The notes beneath the pieces are model-generated. The model worked only from the letters and a program-made list of their open reading frames with translations, was not told the origin of the DNA and did not search any database. The translations under genes were made by a program, and so were the position numbers. From Plasmodium brasilianum (Eukaryota; Apicomplexa; Aconoidasida; Haemosporida; Plasmodiidae): a DNA stretch of 64,000 nucleotides. The stretch is taken from contig NC_090116.1 of assembly GCF_023973825.1 (NCBI RefSeq), forward strand, positions 620,001-684,000, given 5' to 3'. The number at the start of each line of letters is the position of its first letter. The stretch's first letter is position 1. This document shows positions 38,385-47,678 of the stretch, piece by piece.

Positions 38385-39235
38385 ATGTTGAGAAAAAAAC
38401 AGGGAAAATATTTTTCAAAATTAAAAGACGAAAATTTATTTTTTTTTATTAACAGAACTGATTAACAGACAAGTAAAAATTTTTTAACACACTTTCTTTT
38501 TTGTAACTACTAAGCAAATCTTAATACAGCTTATATTTCACATTTGTCATTTTGAATTAGTATATGGTAGTACCCTCTTCACACAGTATGCATTATTTTT
38601 TTTCCGCATACGTCGGTCATATGCCATATACATATATATATCATTTAAGTGGTTAATGTGTACTGCTTGATTGATTAATTGATTGATTAGTTGTTACATT
38701 TATTTCTCTTTTATAATTACTTTAGCATAACTATTAATTTTCCGTTTTGATTTAAATTTGAACGCAATTTTCAGTTTTAGTTCTAATTTTCTTTTTTTTG
38801 TTTGTAGCTTATTCGAGTAAAATTGTTATCATTTTGTTTTCATGAGTTTTATGATAATTTCTTTTTAGCTGTATTTTTTTTTTTTTTTTATATCGTTATA
38901 CTTCTTATTCTTATTCCTATTTTTTTTTTTTTTTTTCTTTTTTATTTCTCCTCCTTTTTAATTATTTTATAAATATATATATATATACGTATATTTTATT
39001 TCATTTTATTTTTTTTTTTTTCTTCTCCCCTTTTTTATAATAATCTGTTTATTATGTGTTTTTTTCCCCTTTTTAATACCCACCTTTTAAATAAGGCTAA
39101 AATAAGGAATAAGAAAAATTAGCTCAGTTATGAACATATTTTTGCATAATGACAACCTTCGTTTGATGTAAAAAATTGTGTACATAACTGTTTGTGCATG
39201 TGTGTAAGTAAACACGTATATTTATACATACATAT

Positions 39236-39340
39236 ACATACATATATATATATATATTCGTATATATACATATATATTTATATTCGTATATATACATATA
39301 TATTTATATTCGTATATATACATATATATATTTATATTCG

Positions 39341-39371
<31 letters not shown>

Positions 39372-39392
39372 TCGTATATATACATATATATG
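39236..39392. repeat. TA-rich repeat with TATATTCGTATATATACATA unit
   Basis: Four to five copies about 28 bp apart, immediately upstream of the LITAF/OB gene, probably in its promoter or 5' UTR. Confidence 0.75.
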
Positions 39393-39493
39393 TGCGCGGG
39401 TGTGTATGTATGTATGTGCTCGTGTAACGACACTAATCGCTTGCATCTTCGTTTTCCCCATACCCCAGTTCCTTCACTTGACATTTGAACATA

Positions 39494-41770
39494 ATGGTTA
39501 GCTTTGGAATAAATGGGAAAATTAGGCTAAGCGAAATGAATGTACTGCAAAATGAAATGCAGGATTTAAATATGAATGACAGCATACGTAATAGCAACAA
39601 TAGCAATAGCAATAGCAATAATAGTAATAGTAATAGTAATAACTATAGTAATAGTAATAACTATAGTAATAGTGATAATCATAGTAATAGTAATAATCAT
39701 AGTAATAGTAATAATCATAGTAATAGTAATAATCATAGTAATAGTAATAATCATAGTAATAGTCATAATAACAGTAATGATGAAGACTGTGATGGTAATA
39801 ACACATACAATGATGCGAACACGTGTCGTGATAGTAACATGGTGTACAACGTAAATTCGCCATTCAAGGATGCTGCTAATGCAATGAATGAAAATGATTA
39901 CATGTATTATTATTATGGTGGAAACGGGGGAGGAAAAGCAGCAGTGGGTGTAGCATCAGGAGTAAGTGATGCAGCAGTAGGAAACGCAGGGGAAGCAAAT
40001 GATTCATCAGGACAATACAGAAGCGCGCATGAACCAAAGGAAGTGTTAAATTGCAGCTACTGTAGTAAGCACGTTCACCCAGTGGTTAAAACATACACGC
40101 CTTTTTTTGTGTATGTAATGGTTGTAGTATTATTTTTATTTATCTCCTTTTTTACCATCTTTTTACTACCATTGTTGTACCTAACATTTAAGCAAGAAAA
40201 GTATAACTGTCCCTACTGCAGCAAAAATTTAACTTCATCGAAAAAATTATTTCAATTAAAAAGAGAGAAGCAAATATTAACTTTCCAATTTCCAAAGTGT
40301 GCAATAATTATTTCAGCAAAATATTTGGCATTATTTATGTCTTTAATTTTTCTTATTTTTTTTTTTTACATTATAAGAATAACAAGTACTTTTAATTTTG
40401 ACAACTTGGCTAAAGGCCCTTATATTACAGCTACATGGATAGACTACTTAGAAGACTGTGGAAATAAATCTCAGTTTAGAAATAAATTTAATAGTAATCA
40501 TAATTTTAAAAAAAAGTACGATGGTAATACAGTTATATGGAGTGGTAATTTTCATCAAATTAGAGAAGGATTTTTTAATAGTAATTCTTTATTTATAAAA
40601 ATGAATCCATCAGAATATAAACATGACAAACCGGATATAAGAGCTCTTTTTACCGATAACTTAATATCACAAGTAGAAAATTTACAAAAAAATGATTTAA
40701 TAGAATTTGAATGTACATTAATACAAATAAGCAAAAATAGGGACCCTCATCTTTGTATTTTATGGAATGTAAAACTTTTAGAAAAATTCGAACAAAAAAA
40801 TTTTAATGTTGTTGAGTTTGTTAAGCACCTATCCATTTTAGATATGATAAGCAATAATGCTAATGTTAACCCATTTTTTATTAACTTAAATAATAAACCT
40901 GGTGAAATTAGGCGCTCCATCAAAATAGTACACATTTCCCCCTCTATTCCAGCAAATGATACTGAGAGTGATGATACTGAGGAGGTGAGAGGCAGGTTGG
41001 GCGATAGTAGTACCGAGAGTGGCGGTAGTATCATCGGTGGAAGTATTAACGAGTTTGTTAATACCTCTAATAGTATGAACAGAAAAGACCACGACTTACT
41101 TAACTTTATGAATCATCAGTTTATTGATCAAGGAAGCAATTTTCCATATATGGATGATATTAATAAAAATTCAAATTTCGGGTTGAGTGATATATTAGCA
41201 AGAATGGATGTAGATCGAAGGGGAACATTACCTTCCGTAGTAGCAGGAAGAAAAGGAGAAGGAGATGGGGGAGAAATACTGACTGATGAAATAGAGGAAG
41301 AGGATGATGATGAGGACGATTTAGATTTAGATAATGATGATTATGACGCAGATGATGTGCAAGCACTGAACGATGTATATGGTCATAACCATAAAACAAA
41401 TTTTAACCATTATAGACCTCACACCAGTACATACACATATACACATACATATGATAGTAGTACTCCATCTTTCAACAAATTGAGCATTAAAGATAATGGT
41501 AATTCGATTGAAACAGAAGAAACTTCGACGTATGAAAGGAGTGTGGAGGAGGAAGTACCCCCATTCGATAGCTATGATATATATGACAAAAAAAAGAATG
41601 ATGAATACATTCCCACTGGCACTAGTGGGGAGGCGGCGGATGGAGTAAGCAGCAGTACGGGGGAAGTTCATAACGAACAACACTCTAATAATGAAAATAA
41701 TGATGGCACAGCCGACGGAAAGGGGAGCAAACAAATTGAGAACATGGGAGAAGAGAAAAATATGAAGTGA
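39494..41770 (+). CDS. LITAF-like zinc-ribbon membrane protein with wolframin-like OB-fold
   Basis: A frame of 758 residues; I chose the ATG in ATAATGGTTAGC. Residues ~30-100 are an Asn/Ser array. Near residue 190 a split zinc ribbon appears: CSYC, then a hydrophobic hairpin ([26 protein letters not shown]), then CPYC. This is the LITAF arrangement, in which the hydrophobic loop dips into the membrane. A second hydrophobic segment follows ([18 protein letters not shown]). Next, residues ~310-430 hold [10 protein letters not shown], a [11 protein letters not shown] strand and [12 protein letters not shown], which resemble the OB-fold region of wolframin (WFS1). The last ~300 residues are acidic and disordered. 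By family analogy it sits in an endomembrane with the zinc ribbon cytosolic and the OB-fold probably in the lumen. The LITAF call is firm; the OB-fold call is by pattern only. Confidence 0.8.
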   Translation: MVSFGINGKIRLSEMNVLQNEMQDLNMNDSIRNSNNSNSNSNNSNSNSNNYSNSNNYSNSDNHSNSNNHSNSNNHSNSNNHSNSNNHSNSHNNSNDEDCDGNNTYNDANTCRDSNMVYNVNSPFKDAANAMNENDYMYYYYGGNGGGKAAVGVASGVSDAAVGNAGEANDSSGQYRSAHEPKEVLNCSYCSKHVHPVVKTYTPFFVYVMVVVLFLFISFFTIFLLPLLYLTFKQEKYNCPYCSKNLTSSKKLFQLKREKQILTFQFPKCAIIISAKYLALFMSLIFLIFFFYIIRITSTFNFDNLAKGPYITATWIDYLEDCGNKSQFRNKFNSNHNFKKKYDGNTVIWSGNFHQIREGFFNSNSLFIKMNPSEYKHDKPDIRALFTDNLISQVENLQKNDLIEFECTLIQISKNRDPHLCILWNVKLLEKFEQKNFNVVEFVKHLSILDMISNNANVNPFFINLNNKPGEIRRSIKIVHISPSIPANDTESDDTEEVRGRLGDSSTESGGSIIGGSINEFVNTSNSMNRKDHDLLNFMNHQFIDQGSNFPYMDDINKNSNFGLSDILARMDVDRRGTLPSVVAGRKGEGDGGEILTDEIEEEDDDEDDLDLDNDDYDADDVQALNDVYGHNHKTNFNHYRPHTSTYTYTHTYDSSTPSFNKLSIKDNGNSIETEETSTYERSVEEEVPPFDSYDIYDKKKNDEYIPTGTSGEAADGVSSSTGEVHNEQHSNNENNDGTADGKGSKQIENMGEEKNMK
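39655..39772 (+). repeat. 18-bp in-frame repeat encoding SNSNNH
   Basis: About six units of AATAATCATAGTAATAGT in the N-terminal region of the LITAF/OB gene. The plus-strand coding frame and an antisense frame are both open because of the AGT/AAT composition. Confidence 0.85.
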
Positions 41771-41935
41771 ACACAAAAAACGGCTAAAGGTCGCTCAAGA
41801 AGTAGACCTTTTTTTTTTAGTATTTCCCTGTTTATATATCTGCGCCTATAGTTATTTATATATTGACATATTTCTGTATTTACTTGTATATATTTAATTT
41901 TTTATAATATTTTGTATTTGTAAATATTTACATGT

Positions 41936-41989
<54 letters not shown>

Positions 41990-42565
41990 GTATATATACA
42001 TATATTTTTTTGTTGTTGAAAAATGGTGGGAAGGAAAAAAAAAATCGTTAAGCAGGTTTGACTGGTTTGCTCTGCATGTACATGTGCACATATACATGTA
42101 TATGAACATACATTTATTTAAGTGCATAACATTCGTGCATAAGAGAGAAAACAAAAGAAAACCTTCTATCGTGGTTTACCTTTGGAGGGTCATCATCATG
42201 TGTACGTTCGTGCATATGTAAATGTTTAAATATACAAACATTTATACACATACATATATATACAGAAACACACGCACGCATGTTGCCCCATCCCCTCATG
42301 GTTTTATATTTTAAAAATGAGGAAAGCCTTTCCATTATTTTAAGTTCATTCGTATAGCTTGTAAAAATTTATTATTATATCCCTTCTGTGTGCAAAAATT
42401 GAGATGACGTCGCACAGTATTCCTCATCTTGTCAGTTTAAATGTATTATATGCATATTTGTATTATATGCATATTTGTATTATGTGCATATTTGTATTAT
42501 GTGCATATATGTATTATTATATGCATATATGTATTATTATATGCATATATGTATTATTATGTGCA

Positions 42566-42603
<38 letters not shown>

Positions 42604-43373
42604 CCCTTTTGCTACGTATGCTTTTAAGTTGTTTGCCCCTTTGCTTTCGCGTTGTGTCATGCTCATTGTTTTACGTGATTACATATTACATACAACCTCC
42701 ATATTTTATGGCTTGTATTGTTATGTTATTCCTGAGTCTATCAAAATATAAGAAGTTTGTAAAAAGGGAGATGGGAAATTATTTGATAATTATGTTTATT
42801 CCTTTTTTCCCGATATTTATGACCCAATTTTTTTTTCTTTTGTTGTAAAGCAAGTACCAATTTACTACACAAATCGCTTAACCTATTTCAACTCAGTGCA
42901 TGGGTACTTATTCTTATAGAAAATGATGTTGCTTTAATCATTTTTTTTTTTTGATCATTTTTAGTTTTACAATTAAAATGAATTTTAAGCCCATTTACTT
43001 GAAAAGTTATGAACGGGTCAGAAAATTAGAGAATTAACTTATTATGAAGTTAACTTAATAAAAAATTAGCGAGTTAACTCATTAACCTGTTAATAATTTT
43101 GCTAAATAAAATCCATTTCAAGAGAGCCATTAAGATGAGATGGTTTGTTTGTTCCAATGTGCAAGGATGTTAAGGGAAGTGGAGAAGCACAAAGGCTGCT
43201 TTAATGTAGGCAACTTACAAAATAGTGCAAAATGAAGGAAAAAAGAAGGACACACGTGGAAGGGCACACAAAACGGTAACACACAACTATCCCACATAAG
43301 TACACATATGATCATTCAATTTCTCGTGCATGCGTACACTTCTTTTACTTTTTGCTAAGCCACCACCTGCATA
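41771..43373. other. Tail-to-tail intergenic region
   Basis: Between the ends of the LITAF/OB gene (+) and uS12 (-), so it holds two 3' regions. Contents: a (TA)n run at 41939-41972, an array of TATTATGTGCATATTTG units at 42444-42572, poly(T) at 42570-42603, and an AT-rich stretch with repeated TTAACTTATTA/GAGTTAACTCATTAAC motifs near 43030-43095. I find no gene. Confidence 0.5.
42444..42572. repeat. 17-20-bp repeat, TATTATATGCATATNTG
   Basis: About seven imperfect units, each with a TGCATA core, ending at a poly(T) tract. Confidence 0.8.
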
Positions 43374-44342
43374 TCACTCGTCCGAGGACTGCCTAAACTT
43401 TTTATTCCTGTAGTAGGTATTGAAGTGGAAAATATTTATAGGTACATTTTCATGTGGTTCCAAGGGTTTACTTCTCAAGTTTTTATCCTTATCAACATAG
43501 TTAAACCACTTAAATTTATTAAATTCTTCAATGTCCTTTTTGATTGTAATTTGTTTAAAATTATATCTCTCTAATAAGTGCTTCCTTTTATCCTCTGATA
43601 ATTTAACTCCATATTTACTCCTTCCACGGAATCTATTTTTTACTGGTAGTAAATCATATACACCTCTTATGGCTTTATAATTACAACCAGGTATATCTTT
43701 ACACCTCCCTCCTCTTACTAGGATAATACTATGTGTATTTAAGTTATGGCCTATACCTGGTATATAAACAGAGACTATCCTACCTGTTGACAATCTAACA
43801 CGTGCTATTTTTTTTAATCCAGAGTTTGGTTTCTTCGGTGTTTGAACACGCACTTTTAAGCATATACCCCTTTTCTGTGGTGCTCCTTCTAACCATTTGG
43901 ATCTCCAATTTTTTTTTTTTAATTTCGGTATTTGTTTAGGTCTTCTTTTATAAAATAGTCTTCCTCTTATATTTTTTGTACTAAATTTTTTACTATCTAT
44001 GATATGGCAATTATCAGAAAAAATTGTATATCCTCCACCGCTACTTGCTAATATTGCTTTCCTTCTTTGTAGTGCTACACTAGTAATACTTCTTTTCCAA
44101 TGTGTGTAGTTCACTCGTCTCCCCACATACGTATTGTAAGAAATCTGTTCATGTTTTTCACAATTTTGTATTTGTTTACTGGGATGATAACAACCACAAG
44201 GGTTTGTGTATATCCCACTGAAGAAGGTACTCTTGAGGGGAGAGCAAAAATTCAATATTTTTTTTTTCAAAATGGTTAGGCTATTTTGTTCGCACGATCG
44301 GAGCCCCCTTAGGCTAATTTTGCTTGTCACCCCGAATAACAT
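43374..44342 (-). CDS. Ribosomal protein uS12, mitochondrial type
   Basis: 322 residues. The S12 core occupies residues ~150-265 with hallmark segments: [65 protein letters not shown] and [11 protein letters not shown]. In the ribosome S12 lies at the decoding centre, and the PKKPNS and RGG..KDxPG loops are the accuracy loops. The N-terminal ~140 residues, basic with Ser/Cys, are an organelle-targeting extension; the C-terminal ~50 residues are extra. Apicoplast DNA of Plasmodium carries its own rps12, so this nuclear gene most likely serves the mitoribosome. A single exon; an 80-T run lies about 105 bp upstream. The start (44342) gives the whole extension; a later Met is possible. Confidence 0.93.
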   Translation of the reverse strand: MLFGVTSKISLRGLRSCEQNSLTILKKKILNFCSPLKSTFFSGIYTNPCGCYHPSKQIQNCEKHEQISYNTYVGRRVNYTHWKRSITSVALQRRKAILASSGGGYTIFSDNCHIIDSKKFSTKNIRGRLFYKRRPKQIPKLKKKNWRSKWLEGAPQKRGICLKVRVQTPKKPNSGLKKIARVRLSTGRIVSVYIPGIGHNLNTHSIILVRGGRCKDIPGCNYKAIRGVYDLLPVKNRFRGRSKYGVKLSEDKRKHLLERYNFKQITIKKDIEEFNKFKWFNYVDKDKNLRSKPLEPHENVPINIFHFNTYYRNKKFRQSSDE

Positions 44343-44427
44343 ATGATAATTTTTTTTGCAAACGTTTACCTGCTTGCATACAGACGATGCCGTTTCGGTA
44401 TTGTACGATTAACTATGGTTTGTTCGT

Positions 44428-44529
<102 letters not shown>

Positions 44530-44754
44530 TTTGTTTCTTATTTTTTCCCCTTTTTTCGCTCTACACTCCCTCTTCTATATCAGGCGTGTGGGAAATTTTC
44601 TCGTTTTTCTAAAAAATTGAATTTTTTTTTTTTTTTTTACCTTCAAAAAGAGGCAGATTTTAACAGGAAGGGGGGGGAGGAAAAAAAAGAAGCAAAAAAG
44701 CGGATGAGTAAGAAATACGCACTGCTTCGTGCCACGAGGGAAAAAAAAAAAAAA

Positions 44755-45236
44755 ATATGCATATACTTGTGCATATACATATACTTATACTTGTGCATAT
44801 ACATATACTTATACTTGTGCATATACATATACTTATACTTGTGCATATACATATACTTATACTTGTGCATATACATATACTTATACTTGTGCATATACAT
44901 ATACTTATACTTGTGCATATACTTATACATATACTTGTGCATATACTTATACATATACTTGTGCATATACTTATACATATACTTGTGCATATACTTATAC
45001 ATATACTTGTGCATATACTTATACATATACTTGTGCATATACTTATACATATACTTGTGCATATACATATACTTATACTTGTGCATATACATATACTTGG
45101 GCATATACATATACTTATACTTGTGCATATACTTATACATATACTTGTGCATATACATATACTTATACTTGTGCATATACATATACTTGGGCATATACAT
45201 ATACTTATACTTGTGCATATACTTATACATAAACTT
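44755..45236. repeat. 24-bp minisatellite (CTTGTGCATATACATATACTTATA)
   Basis: About 20 units in two arrangements: GTGCATATACATATACTTATA and GTGCATATACTTATACATATA. They occur in homogeneous blocks, with two shorter units carrying TTGGGCATA. It fills the space between the uS12 promoter and the 3' end of the exosome gene. Because 24 is a multiple of three and stops are absent, long frames exist on both strands; I treat none as genes. Confidence 0.93.
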
Positions 45237-45289
45237 AGATAAGTACATGCACACAAGCATACGTGCGCACTGCGTACTTATGTGCGGCT

Positions 45290-46303
45290 CTAAAAGTAGT
45301 TGCTGTGGAGGCTAGTCTCGATTTTTTTCAAGTGCGCTGTGAAATTTTTTCGGATGTTCTCATGTAGCAATTTCGAAGCTTGACATGCATACGATTTTGA
45401 CAAATTAAAAAGCCCTCTTGAAATTCCTAGGTATTGTTTTATTAATATATTTGATATCACTTTATGAAATTCTGGAGCAATGATAAAGCAAAAGGCACTA
45501 CTACAGTAGAGATCTATTTCGCTGTTAAGGGGGTCAACTATAATTTGGGGAATGTACCTTCCATCTCTTTGTTCATAAAAAAGCTTATGTTTGTGTAATT
45601 CGTATGCCGCTTCCCATTCATTGCGTACATCATCTTCTTTCCATTTATGTACTACTTCCCTTTCGCTGCTAACCTGGTCCAGGATGTGAATAGACAAGGA
45701 GCGCCTCTCCTCTATGTATGCTTTATATTTGGCCTGGTCAACAATACCAATATTCACAGCAGCAATAACATAATTCAAACTAATATTATTATGGATGAAA
45801 TTTAGCATAACTGAGTTTATTATACTTGATAAGATAAAAGTACATTCACATAATATTTGAATCCTTATATTAAATAATTGAAATTTATACAAACTGTTAT
45901 CAAGTATTTGCTCAAACATTTTTGTAATTAACTCTTCGAACATCTTCTCTCTTTCATTTCTGCATCCTTGTATATTTTTTATCCTTATGTTAAACTGCAC
46001 TGACTCAACCCCTTTACTAAACATTAAATTGTTCGGTACTGGACCAATTAGCGTACTTGTTACTATACTGCTCATACCGTTACCAAGTAATATTTTTTTA
46101 CTCGATTCGACTAAATCATAATTCTGCTCTCCTCCAATTATTGTACTTATCGTATTATTTGTGTTCTTACTATATACTTCTGGGTTTATATTTCCACTAA
46201 TATATTTGCATGTTTTGTTGTACTCATTTATTTCATCTATATCCACATGCACCGGTAATACAAAATCGAAGTTCCGGTTGTCTATCCTTTTCTCTATAAG
46301 CAT
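45290..46303 (-). CDS. RNase PH-like exosome core subunit (MTR3/RRP46/RRP41 type)
   Basis: 337 residues. The RNase PH fold is recognised from the segment near residues 145-190, [18 protein letters not shown] followed by [14 protein letters not shown] and [10 protein letters not shown]. It matches the family pattern in which a strand is followed by an A-x-I-N-A-x-x-x-A-L-x-D/H-x-G-I-P helix and a V-A-V-x-x-G-I strand. The six-membered ring of such subunits forms the barrel of the eukaryotic exosome and degrades or trims RNA through associated nucleases. The phosphorolytic active-site residues of bacterial RNase PH are not evident, as expected for eukaryotic ring subunits. The N-terminus ~1-60 and an insert near 200-250 are parasite-specific. 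I cannot decide which of the six subunits it is; MTR3 or RRP46 seems most likely. It lies head to tail with uS12 and divergent from PPCS. Confidence 0.72.
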   Translation of the reverse strand: MLIEKRIDNRNFDFVLPVHVDIDEINEYNKTCKYISGNINPEVYSKNTNNTISTIIGGEQNYDLVESSKKILLGNGMSSIVTSTLIGPVPNNLMFSKGVESVQFNIRIKNIQGCRNEREKMFEELITKMFEQILDNSLYKFQLFNIRIQILCECTFILSSIINSVMLNFIHNNISLNYVIAAVNIGIVDQAKYKAYIEERRSLSIHILDQVSSEREVVHKWKEDDVRNEWEAAYELHKHKLFYEQRDGRYIPQIIVDPLNSEIDLYCSSAFCFIIAPEFHKVISNILIKQYLGISRGLFNLSKSYACQASKLLHENIRKNFTAHLKKIETSLHSNYF

Positions 46304-46837
46304 TCTTCACACATGGGTAGGATAACAAAATGATGGGAAGAAGACGCAGGATTGCAAAAGGGATATATACACACGAAAAAAAAAAAAAAAAAAAGAAGAG
46401 CAGCAAAGAGAAGAGAAATGCAATATATACTAAATATAGCACTAGTAGTGGTATCTTCAATATACGCGAGTAACTACGTACTCTATACTACTTCTTACAT
46501 GTACGTGTATAATATTCTCTCTCGCGTGGGCTCAAGGAGGGGCTTCTCGAAGGGTTTCTCTTTTCTACTACCTATGTACTCCGCAGTACCCTCTGCCAAC
46601 TTACGAACGAGATTCAAAGCAGGAAAAACACATGTACATATGCATGTAATTATGTAGTTATTATTTTGTGTACTTAGGCCTTCATGTTCTTGATCCTTCA
46701 TGTACGTACGTATGTATATTACCAAGTTCTTCCGAACCACTTAAAACTGTAGAAGGCCCAAGGGTCCAAGGGACATACGAGTAAGATGAGAAAAAATAAG
46801 GAAAAAAAAATAAATACATAAAAACAAAAATGAGTAA

Positions 46838-47010
46838 AACAAAATAGGGTAAAACAAAGTAGGGTAAAACAAAGTAGGGTAAAACAAAGTAGGGTAAAAC
46901 AAAGTAGGGTAAAACAAAGTAGGGTAAAACAAAGTAGGGTAAAACAAAGTAGGGTAAAACAAAGTAGGGTAAAACAAAGTAGGGTAAAACAAAGTAGGGT
47001 AAAGCAGAGT
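46838..47010. repeat. 15-bp minisatellite (AGGGTAAAACAAAGT)
   Basis: About ten nearly perfect units, with decayed AAAAT variants at both ends. The G-triplets recur every 15 bp on the plus strand. Confidence 0.93.
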
Positions 47011-47334
47011 AAAACAAAATAGAATGGAATATAACAGGATAAAATAAAATAATGTAAAAAAATAAAAAATAAAATTCTTTACGCCATACGTCAGTCCCTG
47101 ACTTCTCCAAAATATGTATTCCACGAGTTAAAAAAAAAAAAAAAAAAAAGAAAGTTGCTTATCATAAAGAAAAACAAGAAAAGAGGCATCTAAGTCGTGC
47201 ATATGTATATTTGTATGCATACAATTTGCACCCGTAACGCAAGTACACTTCTCCGCATGCCAGCGCGTTGCTGTTTATCTGGAGTAGAGCCAAATTTGGG
47301 TCAAATAACATGCGAAAAAAATTTTTTTTTTTCC

Positions 47335-47540
47335 CATTTTTTCTTATTTGTTTTTCCCATTTTTTCCTAATTGTTTTTTCCATTTTTTCCGATTTGTTTT
47401 TTCCATTTTTTCCGATTTGTTTTTTCCATTTTTTCCGATTTGTTTTTTCCATTTTTTCCGATTTGTTTTTTCCATATTTTCTGATTTTTTTTTTTTTTCA
47501 TTTTTTCCGATTTGTTTTTTCCATATTTTCTGATTTTTTT
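47335..47540. repeat. 23-bp minisatellite (CCATTTTTTCCGATTTGTTTTTT)
   Basis: Seven to eight units ending about 140 bp before the PPCS start. Since 23 is not a multiple of three, the same pattern reads in every frame, which shows it is non-coding. Confidence 0.88.
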
Positions 47541-47678
47541 TTCTCGTTTTTACGTTTCCTGTTTCCATTCCACCCAGCATCTTAACATATGAAGAATAAC
47601 TCGATAATGCTAGGACTCCATTTTAACTTTTGAGACATGAAAAGAAGAGACTTGTGTAGCAAATATGAATGGTAGAAG

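Larger units (their letters stand above)
36335..39493. promoter_or_regulatory. Shared upstream region of two divergent genes (pol alpha and LITAF/OB)
   Basis: 3.2 kb between two start codons that point away from each other, so both promoters must lie here. It contains dense poly(dA:dT) (36710-36730, 38160-38260, 38875-39020), GTATGT/CATGTAT-rich patches (37000-37110, 37437-37550) and two arrays listed separately. I see no conserved coding segment; short frames at 36691-38124 are homopolymer translations. Individual promoter elements cannot be pinned down by eye. Confidence 0.45.
46304..47678. promoter_or_regulatory. Shared upstream region of exosome subunit and PPCS genes
   Basis: 1.4 kb between two divergent start codons, with two minisatellites (listed separately) and poly(A/T) at 46377-46394 and 47128-47149. 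The frame at 46352-46657 has no family features and crosses a homopolymer, so I do not call it. Promoter elements cannot be resolved by eye. Confidence 0.45.

Noticed and set aside
44617..45315. Long frames on both strands encoding CIYIYLYL or KYMYMHKY repeats
   Set aside because: Translations of the 24-bp minisatellite; five frames are open at once and flanks lack coding character.
46682..47124. Minus-strand FVLPY / LFYPT repeat frames
   Set aside because: They come from the 15-bp intergenic array and are open in more than one frame.
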